A stretch of DNA of 64,000 nt from Cruorifilaria tuberocauda (lineage: Eukaryota; Nematoda; Chromadorea; Rhabditida; Onchocercidae): the NCBI GenBank assembly GCA_013365365.1, contig JABVXU010000316.1, positions 1-64,000 on the forward strand, in the 5' to 3' direction. Both the position numbers and the translations under genes were made by a program. How positions within the stretch are numbered: position 1 is the first letter of the stretch; the number at the start of each line of letters is the position of its first letter. Positions 40,321-51,200 of this stretch are shown one piece after another. The notes under the pieces are model-generated. The model was not told the DNA's origin. It saw only the letters and a list, made by a program, of their open reading frames with translations, and did not search any database.

Positions 40321-41918
40321 TATTATTAGATCGTAGTTTAGTAATTACTAGTTTAGATCACAGGATTGGTAAGATATACTTGCTATCTTACATTGTTATA
40401 CTTTGAAAAATTTTCTTTTTTATAATAAAGGAAAAAAATTATTTTAACATTATTTAATAGCTTTTCTCGAGAATTATCTCAATAACTTAAACCTAAATTG
40501 TAACGAATCGAAATGCGTTTTTCCATCATTTCAAATCACTGATTCATATTATTTTAGCATAATGTTAAAGGTGATTTTAAATAGAATATTCTAGAACTGT
40601 TTAATAAAATTTCAACCAAATAATTTATTTGATTATGATAAAGAATGAATCAAAAGATTTCTTTGCAGTGAACAAAAAAAAGAAAGAAGAAAGAGAAAAA
40701 GGAAAAGCTTCCATAATGTTTTGAAAAATTCAATTGAAATAAAAAAAAAGAAAAAATTTTATTATTAACAAAATTGTCGAAGATATAATCTTAATTTTCT
40801 TCCTTCTGATTTAACTTATAATTTCATTTTATTTTTTCATTAGCATTTAATATCATATCAATATCTTTTTTAAAATAATATCTGATATAATATTTGTATT
40901 TTATAAAAGTTTTTTTTGATACTGTAATTCAGTGTCATTTAATATCACATCAATATCTGTTCTAAAATAGTGTCAACTGATATCAACTGATATAATGATT
41001 AGTATTTTGCTACTATTTTTTTTAAACTAAATAGATGAAATTAAAGTGAAATAATAATAAAAATAGTTAATAAGCTTTCTTTCCATTTCACTAATTACTG
41101 AATACGTGAGAATTAAGTAATTAAGAATTAACTAAAGAATTTACGTGAAAATTAACTTTAAAATTAACCTTAATACTTTTTTGTTAATTTCAATATTTGA
41201 TTTTGTTTTTTCTTTTTTTGTAACTTAGCCATTTTAATTATTAATTTTATAATCTACGAAAAAGAAAATGATATGAGCTGTAAGTTATCATAAGTTACCT
41301 TTTACAAACAGATTAAAGAAAAGAGAGAAGGAGAAAAAGCAAGAGAGAGAGAGAGAGAGAAAAGGGAAAAAAATAGATTTTTTTTTCTTGCTTTATTGTG
41401 ATAATTTACAAAAAAAAAAAAAAGAAAAAGCATTTGGCAAAAGAATCTGTGCAAAAGATATGTCTCATATTATTATTATTATATTCATTTTTTTTTATTA
41501 AAATCAAATTCTTCATTTCTTTCAGTGTTAATAATTTTCAGAAAACCTGTTATTCGATCCAAATTCACATTTATTATTGTAGAAAAAAAAAAACAGTTCG
41601 TACAGTAATTTTTTCATTTTTAATAAAATTATTATAATTTCAAAATGTAAATGTACGGTAAATAATTCGTACAGTAAATTTTTTTTTCATTCAATAATTA
41701 ATATAATTTTTCACGAAAAAAAAAACCTAGTATAGTAATAATAAATCATATTGAATATTGTTGAAATATGATTATAATGCAAAATTAATTGTTAAATTAA
41801 TTAAATAATTAATTTTTATAACAAAATTAATTAATTGTTATATCATAGATTTACATTATTTATGTGATAAAAGTTATTTTAAATGTAGAAATTGAAAAAT
41901 GATTTGTTTAATTTTCAG

Positions 41919-42051
41919 CTTGAATTTGGCTCAAGTAATTTACGGTCAAAAAAAAATATATTCCGGAAGTTCCGATGATCGTGGAAGTTTTCTTGGATTG
42001 ACATTGAACGTCCATTGTTTTCCTGATTCCACCACTTACGCATTGTTATAG
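41919..42051 (+). CDS. Candidate last exon, unknown product
   Basis: A good acceptor (TTTAATTTTCAG) ends at 41918. One frame stays open for 43 codons: LNLAQVIYGQKKIYSGSSDD followed by a segment ending FPDSTTYALL, stop at 42049-42051. A second frame ends earlier (LEFGSSNLRSKKNIFRKFR). GC is raised compared with both flanks. It could be a terminal exon of a plus-strand gene or an alternative 3' end of the gene at 23531. Product not recognised. Confidence 0.35.
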
Positions 42052-42231
42052 AAAAGAATTCACAATCGGATTATAGCCTGAGAGTAAACGAAGAAAGATA
42101 ATTGCTAAGCGAAAATGAAATCACAATAATAAGCATACTTAAATTAGCAAATATCAAATTCACCGTTTAATTATCGATATCAATTCATAAGTTTTTTTAA
42201 AAAGTTATTTAAATATTTAAAAAAATTTCAG

Positions 42232-42487
42232 TTATCAATTATACGAGTTGCATCGTAGTAGTAGTAGTAATAATAGTAATAATAGAAATGATAATAATAC
42301 GAGTAACAATATTACGAGTAAGGATAATACTAATAATAATAATAATAATACGAATAATAGTAGTAAGAATAATAAGAGCACGAATAATAATAGTACGAAT
42401 AACAATATTAAGAGTAACAATAATGTAAATAATAATAATAATACAAATAATAATAATAATAATGATAAAAGCAATAATAATAAATAA
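42232..42487 (+). CDS. Candidate Asn/Ser/Thr-rich terminal exon
   Basis: An acceptor (AAAAAATTTCAG) ends at 42231, and the frame begins YQLYELHRSSSSNNSNNRN. It continues for about 85 codons of AAT-derived repeat interrupted by AGT, ACG, AAG, GAT and GTA codons (Ser, Thr, Lys, Asp, Val), then stops. The repeat itself explains the openness of this frame, since the other two frames of (AAT)n-type repeats give ATA or TAA. The amino acid style matches the low-complexity protein upstream. Equally possible: a non-coding (AAT)n microsatellite, as at 30000 and 50700. Confidence 0.3.
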
Positions 42488-43552
42488 TAATAGTAATAGT
42501 AATAATAATAATAATCATTAGTAATAATTAATAATAGCAATAACGATAACGTAACAATAGTGATAGCAATAATTAATAATAATTTCAATGGTTTAATAAT
42601 CATGATACCATAATAACGAATATCTCACGTAACCAAATTCAAATGATTTAAAAAATTGTTTCTTCTATCAGTGAAGGAAATGGTATTATGCAATTTTTAC
42701 TATGCGCAATTTATTCGTCATATTTTTCATCATCTTACTTTTTATTTATCCTTTGATTTGCTCAATTCCTTCTCCTTTTAATTGTCAATTTTAATTCAAT
42801 TTTTCAATTTGATATTTATCAATTGAATTAAATTTTATCAGTATAAATGATAAGTGGGATTAATCATGATAATTAATAAATCTCTTTTCTTTTCTTGATA
42901 TTTTATTGTTGTAAAATAACCATTTAAAATGAATAATCGATATATTTTGCATTGCAATGTTACATGAGAGTATGTAATCAAATTAAAATAATTAAATTTG
43001 TTTATCAATTTATTCATTTTGCTCATGCAAATAGATATTCACTTATTAGCAGCTTCTTAAAAAATTCCTCATTTTTTTTCCTCTTATTCCTTTTTCTTTC
43101 ATTCAAACCTTTTTTCGTTTTTCGCTGTTATTGTAAAATTTTAGTTTCATTTCAAATTTCTATTTTATTCCAAAATGAAATGATAATTTGTGATAAAACT
43201 TTGATGAAAAAAAGAAATCAGTAATAATTATATCATTGAATGATTATATTTATCAATTTATACAAATATTAATTTTCATTTGATTGAATTTTTTTGTGTT
43301 TCTTTTTTTTTTCTGTTTTTAATTTTTTAAGAATGAAAAAAAAAAAAACGAAGAAATAGACGATGAAGATAAAGATCGATCCATTTCTTTCTGGATTTTA
43401 ATTCCGTATTTCGACCTTCGGATTAATGATGCGTTTGAATTTTGCACCGTGTGAAATATTATTATGATTTTTATTCATGTTCATTATGAATTTTCTTTTT
43501 CTTCGTTCTTGTTTTTTTTTTTCTTTTTTTTTTTCAAGTGAAAAATAAAAAG

Positions 43553-43555
<3 letters not shown>

Positions 43556-43590
<35 letters not shown>
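43556..43590. repeat. (GA)n microsatellite
   Basis: About 17 GA units, 125 bases upstream of the start codon at 43716. Confidence 0.9.
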
Positions 43591-43592
<2 letters not shown>

Positions 43593-43715
43593 AGGAGAAA
43601 AAAAATAAAAAAAAAGATATTTCAAGACAAACGAGAATTGATATATATATATATATGACGAAAAAGGTGGACAATCAATTGAATCTGTAAAAATCCTCTA
43701 ATCACTTATCAAATT

Positions 43716-44115
43716 ATGACAACAACGAAAAAAGGAATGTTATGGAACGATTTGGAAGGTATTTGGACACCTCTTATTGTGTCTGAATTAACTGATGGAA
43801 ATAGTAATTTTCAACAACAACATATTAAATTCCTTCCAGAATCAAAATTTCCAAGATTTCATAGTAATAACAACGTTGGTAATTTATCGGAAGCAACAAT
43901 TACTGCAAATAATGATGATGATACAATGGAATGTGATCATACATATGATAATCTATCATATCATAGCGCACAGATAAAATCATTGGATGTTGATAATAAT
44001 TCATATACGGAGGAGCTATCATCATATCGTGGAAATGATATCGAATTAGCAGTAACGGAGAGTACCACAGGTGTATTGAAATATGATAAATCACAACGTC
44101 CACTATTTGCTGTTG
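43716..44115 (+). CDS. First coding exon of a plus-strand gene, unknown product
   Basis: An ATG-started frame of 133 codons in very AT-rich DNA, beginning MTTTKKGMLWNDLEGIWTP and ending KYDKSQRPLFAV. Composition is varied and protein-like (two Trp, acidic clusters such as NNDDDTMECDH). The frame ends either at TAG 44118-44120 after one more Gly, or at a donor G/GTTAGT at 44116 (phase 1). The nearest downstream plus-strand acceptor of good quality, TTCTATTTCAG ending at 48030, would add two residues and a stop; that site lies in the putative 3' UTR of the converging zinc-finger gene. A short upstream frame (MTKKVDNQLNL) precedes the start. No domain recognised. Confidence 0.6.
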
Positions 44116-44161
44116 GTTAGTTATTTGTTTCAAAAAAAAAAAAAAAATTAAAGATAATTGA

Positions 44162-44362
44162 TTCTAATTTAAGCATTACTATAATATAATTTAATAGAAA
44201 GTATAAGTAATATCATTTAAACAGTTATTTCTAATTTAGGCATTACTATAATATAATTTAATAGAAAGTATGAGTAATATCATTTAAACAGTTATTTCTA
44301 ATTTAGGCATTACTATAATATAATTTAATAGAAAGTATAAGTAATATCATTTAAACAGTTAT
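44162..44362. repeat. 67-bp unit repeated three times
   Basis: Units start TTCTAATTTAAGCATTACTA at 44162, 44229 and 44296 and end CATTTAAACAGTTAT, differing at only two or three positions. A separate related pair (TTTTATCTTAGTTATATA..GAATC.GTAGCGATATAAA) occurs at 44380-44430 and 44620-44670. Confidence 0.9.
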
Positions 44363-45135
44363 ATCATATTTCAGATTGATTTTTATCTTAGTTATATATA
44401 TAATGAATCAGTAGCGATATAAAAGTTATATTAGTTATAATTGTTTAAGTTATAATTGTATACTCTATATTAAATTAGTGCATGAATTAATATAACTAAT
44501 ATAATCTATTCTAATTAAGCAATTTAATTTTAAAGTTTATTTTCAATAATAAAAGGATGAAATGATTCCAATCGTATTTAATCAAATTTAGCGAAATTTC
44601 ATTAAGAATTTCAGGTTAATCTTTATCTTAGTTATATAAATTACAATGAATCTGTAGCGATATAAATATAAAAAAAAAAATTTCATTTCGATATTTAACT
44701 ATAACCTGAATATAACCTGATTTTATTAACATTGACGATAATGAATGGAATTTAATCTATTTCAATATCATAATATATCATTTATCATAATCATAAATCA
44801 ATATCATAATATTAATTCAATTCTCAAATGATAAAATTTCAAAAGTGATTAAGTGAAAAATAAATTAGTGTACCTAGATGAGTGTTCATTATAGTGATAT
44901 TCTGAACATTTTAAAGAAATAAGACGCTCATAATTGCTAATAATTAAGATTTAACTAAATTTAAAATAATTTTACAACCGATATTTTAATCCATTTTAAT
45001 ATCATTCACATTACATTTTAACTTTCAATCTTTGTCTTTCTTCCCCTTATCTTTAACAATTTTAACAATTTTAATCGTATCAATCTCAATAAATTTATTA
45101 ATACTTTACTTTTTACTTCCTTATTATTACCGATT

Positions 45136-45574
45136 TTACTTTTTACTTTTTTATTATTACTGATAAAATGATAAACATCTTACTTTTTACTTTTTTATTA
45201 TTACTGATAAAATGATAAACATCTTACTTTTTACTTTTTTATCATTACTGATAAAATGATAAACATCTTACTTTTTACTTTTTTATCATTACTGATAAAA
45301 TGATAAACATCTTACTTTTTACTTTTTTATTATTACTGATAAAATGATAAACATCTTACTTTTTGCTTTTTTATCATTACTGATAAAATGATAAATATCT
45401 TACTTTTTACTTTCTTATTATTACTGATAAAATGATAAATACCTTACTTTTTACTTTTTTATTTTTACTGATAAAATGATAAATATCTTACTTTTTACTT
45501 TTTTGTTGTTACTGATAAAATGATAAATATCTTACTTTTTACTTTTTTGTTATTACTGATAAAATGATAAATAC
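45136..45574. repeat. 44-bp minisatellite, 10 copies, two GATA-factor motifs per unit
   Basis: The unit includes CTTACTTTTTACTTTTTTAT followed by TATTACTGATAAAATGATAA. The segment GATAAAATGATAAA recurs every 44 bases from about 45162 to 45558. Variation is limited (TATTATT/TATCATT/TGTTGTT; AACAT/AATAT). Each unit has two TGATAA sequences, matching the WGATAR consensus of GATA transcription factors. It lies between the exon at 43716 and the zinc-finger gene. Confidence 0.9.
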
Positions 45575-46251
45575 TTTATTAATATTACTTAAAACAAAAA
45601 GCGTTTTTCTCGTTCATAAATTCCTTCCTCTACAATTTGTTTTTCCCTCCCCAGAACATATATGTATATAATTTGTAGATAATCATTGGATCAAATATTT
45701 TATCATCCAAAAAATGCTTATGCATTACTGTAGTAAAGCTGGTTCTCACGCTAATTAAATGCATCATCGCGTATAATTCCATAAACTTTTATATAATGCA
45801 ATCAACATTGATATTACTTTTTACGGTAGAAAACAGGTTAGCATAAAAATGAAAAAATAAGCTAAAGCTAAATGATTTGAAGGAAGCGAATTAATGTAAT
45901 TACAATTTTTAATTTTTACTTAAATATTTCCATTTTATTATTTACTCATTTATATTCGATTATATTCAGTTAAAGTTTAAATTTGTCCATTTGTATCTTT
46001 TCTTGATCATATTATTGATAGTAGATATTTGTTCATTTTTGATCTCATTGATCATATTGATTGATATCAAATCAGATAATACTTGTGTAATATAAGAGAA
46101 TATCAACTGAATACCTTTAGTGAACGGAAATAAAATTTTAAATTGAATACTTCTAATTTAAATTAAATACTTCTAAAAAATATTAAGAATGTTAATTAAG
46201 AATTAAGAAAATTAAGAAATTAATTAAGAATATTAAAGGAATATTGATTAA

Positions 46252-46638
46252 AAAAATTTCTCAAATATAAATTTATCTTTTCAAGAGTAAACTCATTACT
46301 AATATATTATATTGTTAGAAGTTAGCTAATAATGATCACTTTTTCTATTCAAAAAGTTTATTAATAAATAATTGTTGATAAATACAAATAAACAATTCAT
46401 AGTTATCAGATAATAATTTATAATGTAAGAGAAATTTTAAGCAAAAAAAAAAGTTTCCGTTTCAAAAAGTTTAATTGTTATTAAAAAAAAATTCCTATTT
46501 TAAAAAGTTTAATTTTAATTTTTATTTTTTATCAAGAAAAAAAAACGCGAAAGAAATTTGAATTATTTTTGCACGTTAATTGACGAATTAATAATGAGTT
46601 TACTCTTGAGAAGACAAACTTATATTTGAGAAATTTTT
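46252..46638. repeat. Fold-back element: 52-bp inverted arms, 283-bp spacer
   Basis: Arm 46252-46303 (AAAAATTTCTCAAATATAAA ...) matches the reverse complement of 46587-46638 at 48 of 52 positions, including AAGAGTAAACTCATTA. Weaker similarity continues outward. The spacer has no open frame. It resembles a non-autonomous inverted-repeat element, but no target-site duplication was identified. Confidence 0.75.
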
Positions 46639-47437
46639 CGAAATAATTTAATTCCATTAAATTCGGTTTTATTTTTGTACGTTAATTAACAATACCTGTA
46701 ATTAATGAAATAATTCCTCTTTTAAAAATTCATTAATTTATTTAATAAAAATCAGTTAGTATAACAAATTTTCCATTTTTAAATTTATATTTACATGAAA
46801 TAGTTAATAATTTATTTCATTTCAAAAGTACTTATATGAATTCTTTTTTTTTTTCAACTGATCAAAATTCCGAAAACATACAAAGTAAAAATAAATGAAT
46901 TGAGTTAAAAAAGAATGCTTTAGTATTTAGAAAATTAAAAAGGGAAAAAAAAGGTAAATAAAAGTTAGCTAACAATGCTAGCTTTTTTCCCATCTAAAAC
47001 GTTTAATAAAGAGAGAGAGAGAGAGAGAGAGAGAGAAACGAAAGAGGACTTAATGTTAAGTAAGCGAGCTAAAAAATAAAAGTTAAACTTATACAATAAG
47101 TTTAAATAATGTCATTTAATGGTTGTTCTTTTTTTTTTTATTTTTCTTTTATTGCAACTTTTTTTTTTCTGATAAAAATATTGCTTAAAATATATTTTAA
47201 TTTTCAAAACATATTAAATTAGCAATGCTTTTCAAGCAGTAATTCATCAATTACATTGAAATAAATGTTTTTTCTTTTATTTACTCAATAGTTTAATTGT
47301 TTGAGCAATAATTGTTTAGTTGTTTAACAAGCAAATACTGATAAGGTGATAAAATTTTCATTTAATATCTTCTCTACTTTATCAATTTTTTTTCTCTGAA
47401 TCAATAATAGGTTAATATTTACCGAATTTGAACCTTT

Positions 47438-47501
<64 letters not shown>

Positions 47502-48218
47502 ACACATACATACATACACACACACACACGCAAGTGTAGAATATACATTTCTTATTGTTAAAAAATGTTATCCATAGAAAAAGCATATACTATAGACTAA
47601 CCAAGTTTTTGTAAAATTTCTAAATTTCAAAAAAAATTTGAAAAACTGGAACTATACATTCTAAGGCTACTAATGTGAGAAGAGTGTAATGATGAATATT
47701 AATTTATATTGTATTTGAAGAAAGGAAAAAAAAGAGAGAATAGAAAAAAGATAAGCGTTATAAAAAGAGAAAATGTTTTCATCACCTCTTCCATTTTGTC
47801 TGGTTTTTATTTTTGTATTTTTTTGTTTTTTGGTAAGAAAGAAATTCAGAAGGAATACTGTACAAAGTAACAAACTAATAAGGAAACATAGAAAATTACT
47901 GTCGTAAAAAAAGTTTTGATTTCTCGAGAATTAATAACTGAGTCTAATAACTTGTTAAAAAGAACACAAGATGTGATCGCAAATAACGTCAATAGACATT
48001 CAGTTATTAATTTCAACTCACTTCTATTTCAGGGAGTTCTTGAAATCCGAAGAAATCGATGGATAGAATTTTCATGAAATCAGAAGGAAGAGAAGAAAAT
48101 GGAAAGTAAAAAAAATAACGGAGTAATATAAGAAGTAACATAAGGAATATGAAAAAAAATAGCCAAGAAAAACAATGGATGTATCATAATTTTTCACCGA
48201 ATTTCTAAACCATTTATT
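46639..48218. other. Intergenic and probable 3' UTR of the zinc-finger gene
   Basis: Contains (GA)n at 47010-47036 and a (CA)n tract of about 90 bases at 47440-47529. A minus-strand AATAAA at 47806-47811 would give the zinc-finger mRNA a 3' UTR of about 400 bases; another at 48213-48218 directly follows the stop and is probably too close to be used. No other gene seen. Confidence 0.4.
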
Positions 48219-51200
48219 TCAGGTAGCTGACGGGTTACTGAGTTGAGCAAAAACCGGCAAACGTCCGGAAGATGCGCAAGTTACAGCACCTTCACTTACT
48301 GTTTTCGTAATAATTGCTTTCTTTTTTTTCTTCTCATCAATTGTCAGCTCCAGCAAATCATTGAATAGTGTCGAATCAAGTAATGGTTGTGTAATGAGAG
48401 GTGTCGCTCGAGCAGTAGTCGATATCGCTGATGCTGATGGCCAGTTTAAATGATACACCTGAACAAGAATGGGAATTTCATTTTCACATTGAATTTTTAT
48501 AACCGAAAATGGGTAATTATCCACGGTTCCACAACAGAATTTGATTATACTTACTAATCAATTTGTTTCTAATATCTGTTAATTTCACTTCGTCTAATGC
48601 ACTTCAAACATTAAATGATCAACAATGAACAAATAATCTAATCCACAACTCTGATGTCACAGTCATAGTGTTAAAAGTCACAGATTAAATCCATCACGAC
48701 GATTAAAGCTGCTCTTTAAATTAAACAAAGCCTTTGTGCTCTCTAATACTATACTGCGTGATTTAAAATAACTTACCCATTACACAGTAGAAAGTTTAAT
48801 GAATTTCTGGGATTGTGATTTTTTAAATTAAAATTACAATTCTAATATTGATTAGTAGTCTATTTCATCACTAAAAAATTGAGTAGAAGATTTTATGGTT
48901 CCAAATCCTAAACTCATTGAATGATCCGTATCGCTCTATACATTCCAACTCATAGAAATTCAGTGGGAGAAATTGGAGAAACGTCCCATCTGTTATTAAG
49001 AAATGACAGCCACAAAGCTAAATGTATGAAACCCTTAATCGAACCATAAAACTTGCATTATTGTTGAATTTTGCACCAAAAGCACTCCAACCATTGGTGG
49101 CGATAATAGAGCCCGTATTTTCGTCGAAATCCAAACTTGGACTACCGGAACCGATAGAGCTATCGCTACTGGAACCAGCAGAACTCGAAGCTGGAGAATC
49201 ACCCATTGAATTACAATAAGGTTGCCAGATCCCAAATGTTAATGTTGTGGTAGCTGTTGTTGTAGAGGTTATTATTGTTGCTGTACCGTTGATGTCACTA
49301 CCATCGCTACTACCATTCACCTTATTGCTCCCATTGCTTCAAATGGATATTTCATTGAATATCACGCAAGATGATTTATCCGATCAACACGTCAATTAAA
49401 AGCAAGAATTTTGAATCTGAATATTCTTAAATATCATTAAATATCGTAATTTCTTTTATAATATTATAAATCTTATATTTTTCCATCATTTCTAACATCA
49501 AGTAAGACTAAAAGAATAATTCAAGTATTTTTTATTTATTACTTGTAATTTAGTGTTTATATGTCTAGCTTCAAGTTTACATTCGATTTATTTTGAGTCA
49601 TCCAATCTGCGCTTATTGTTTGATAACTTCTAGTTTGCATTTATCATCTAAAACTTCGAATTGACGGAACGGCGAAATCTAACTTACCAGTTAATTTGGT
49701 TACGACGAGTTTGCGACAAAGAATGTGGCTGTTCTTCGTTGTGGATGAAATTGCATCTCGGTCCATATGGACAGTAGCCAACTTGGTGAAAAGGTTGACA
49801 GAATTCGGTTTTATATTTGGGATGCCTCGAAACTGGCCTTCTTTCCTCTTCACCATGTGCATATTGACATCTGCAACAATCAGTTCCTAGCAAAGTTTGA
49901 ATTTCAAGCGCAGAACGAAATTAAATTTCTTGCAAAACATTTTGCAATTTATTCAGCTCATTGGAATACTTCAGAAACAAATTTATACAAAAAAACCAAT
50001 AATTCTTTTAAATTTAATGTATAACTATTAAAAATTCATCCGACTTCATATTAAAATTAGTGATTCCTGTAATTTAATGGAGCTGTATCAAATTGAATAA
50101 TTAGTACTTGCTAAATTCAACTCATCAATATGCCATATAAAATAAAAACCAAACAGTTTCAACAGTAAGTATCCAATTTACTGATACAAGATTGGTAGTT
50201 GTCTGCATTTCTATCACTACTACATTTTTATTACATCCAGAAATTTTCAAATATTACTGATAAAATTTCTCTAATTGCTAATAATAGAAAATGTAGCATA
50301 CAAATATCTTTCATTTTTTGATAAGAGTTGATCGTTAACAAAAATGAGATTATGCAAGGGAAAATTATCAAAATCCATCACTGTGAACATCTTTTTTCCC
50401 TCTTCTATCTTGTAAAAGGAATTTCAATGGTTTCTATATTATTATACTTGTGGAATAGCAGAAAGGAAGTAAAATTTCATTACGTAAAAAAAAACTCTTT
50501 CAATGCAGGAATAAAATTGCCGCACTTTTAACCTGAAAAGCTTTGATGTTATTATCTATCCACACAATCTAATAATTAACAATAGTGGATAATTAAAATA
50601 GCGAATGATAAATACCAATAAAAAAAATAGTAAATGATAATAAAGAAACAATATAATTGGTGATAATATCAATAACAATAATTATGATAATTAATAACAG
50701 TAACAATATTAATAATAATAATAATAATAAGTAATAATAACAATGATAATACCAATAATAATAGTAATAGCAACAGTAACAGTGATAACGGTGATAATAA
50801 CAATTTATCCATACTTACATGTATTAACATATTTTTTTTCTCTTCTCTCTTTCTTTTTTTCATTGATAGCATTTCTTTCCTCTTTCTACTGTGAACAAAT
50901 ATCAAATGAGGAAAATCATAAAACGTAAAATGGCGGAAAATCTAAAACCACCGAACTGCACGCTAACCTATCTCCTATTACTTTCCCATTTATAGATGCA
51001 ACTAACGCCACGCCAATATTATCTTTTCTAATTCAAATCAAAAATGCCATAATTATATCTCTTTCAATTTACTAACAGTTTTACCTAGTAACTCAAAAAT
51101 AGCACAAAATTTAACAGGACCACAAAATTTTATCAATGATCTCTTCGTAAAGTAAATGTTAGCTCTTAAAATTTGTGCTTAAAGAGGTCATTACTCGTTC

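Larger units (their letters stand above)
34231..41918. other. AT-rich gene-free stretch with repeats
   Basis: No gene recognised. Contents not listed separately: trinucleotide (ATT)n-like sequence with GTT/ATC interruptions at 38270-38510, (CT)n at 39409-39425 and 39488-39506, an AAAAGA purine tract at 39716-39760, and (GA)n at 41343-41361. Three larger repeats are annotated individually. The weak plus-strand frames here are T-run translations. Confidence 0.5.

Noticed and set aside
42235..42603. Leu-rich 122-codon frame on the minus strand
   Set aside because: It is the antisense of the AAT-type repeat (TTA/ATT codons); composition is explained by the microsatellite.
45136..45574. CRISPR-like regular array
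   Set aside because: The 44-bp units are contiguous with no unique spacers, and the genome is eukaryotic; it is a minisatellite.
47324..47548. Val/Cys-repeat frame on the minus strand
   Set aside because: Translation of the (CA)n tract; the same applies to the frames at 22029-22342.
48031..48090. Plus-strand acceptor followed by GVLEIRRNRWIEFS
   Set aside because: It lies in the likely 3' UTR of the converging zinc-finger gene and stops quickly in every frame; kept only as a possible terminal site for the exon at 43716.
49022..50024. Plus-strand frames of 64-85 codons over the zinc-finger exons
   Set aside because: Antisense to well-supported CCCH exons; no splice or family support.
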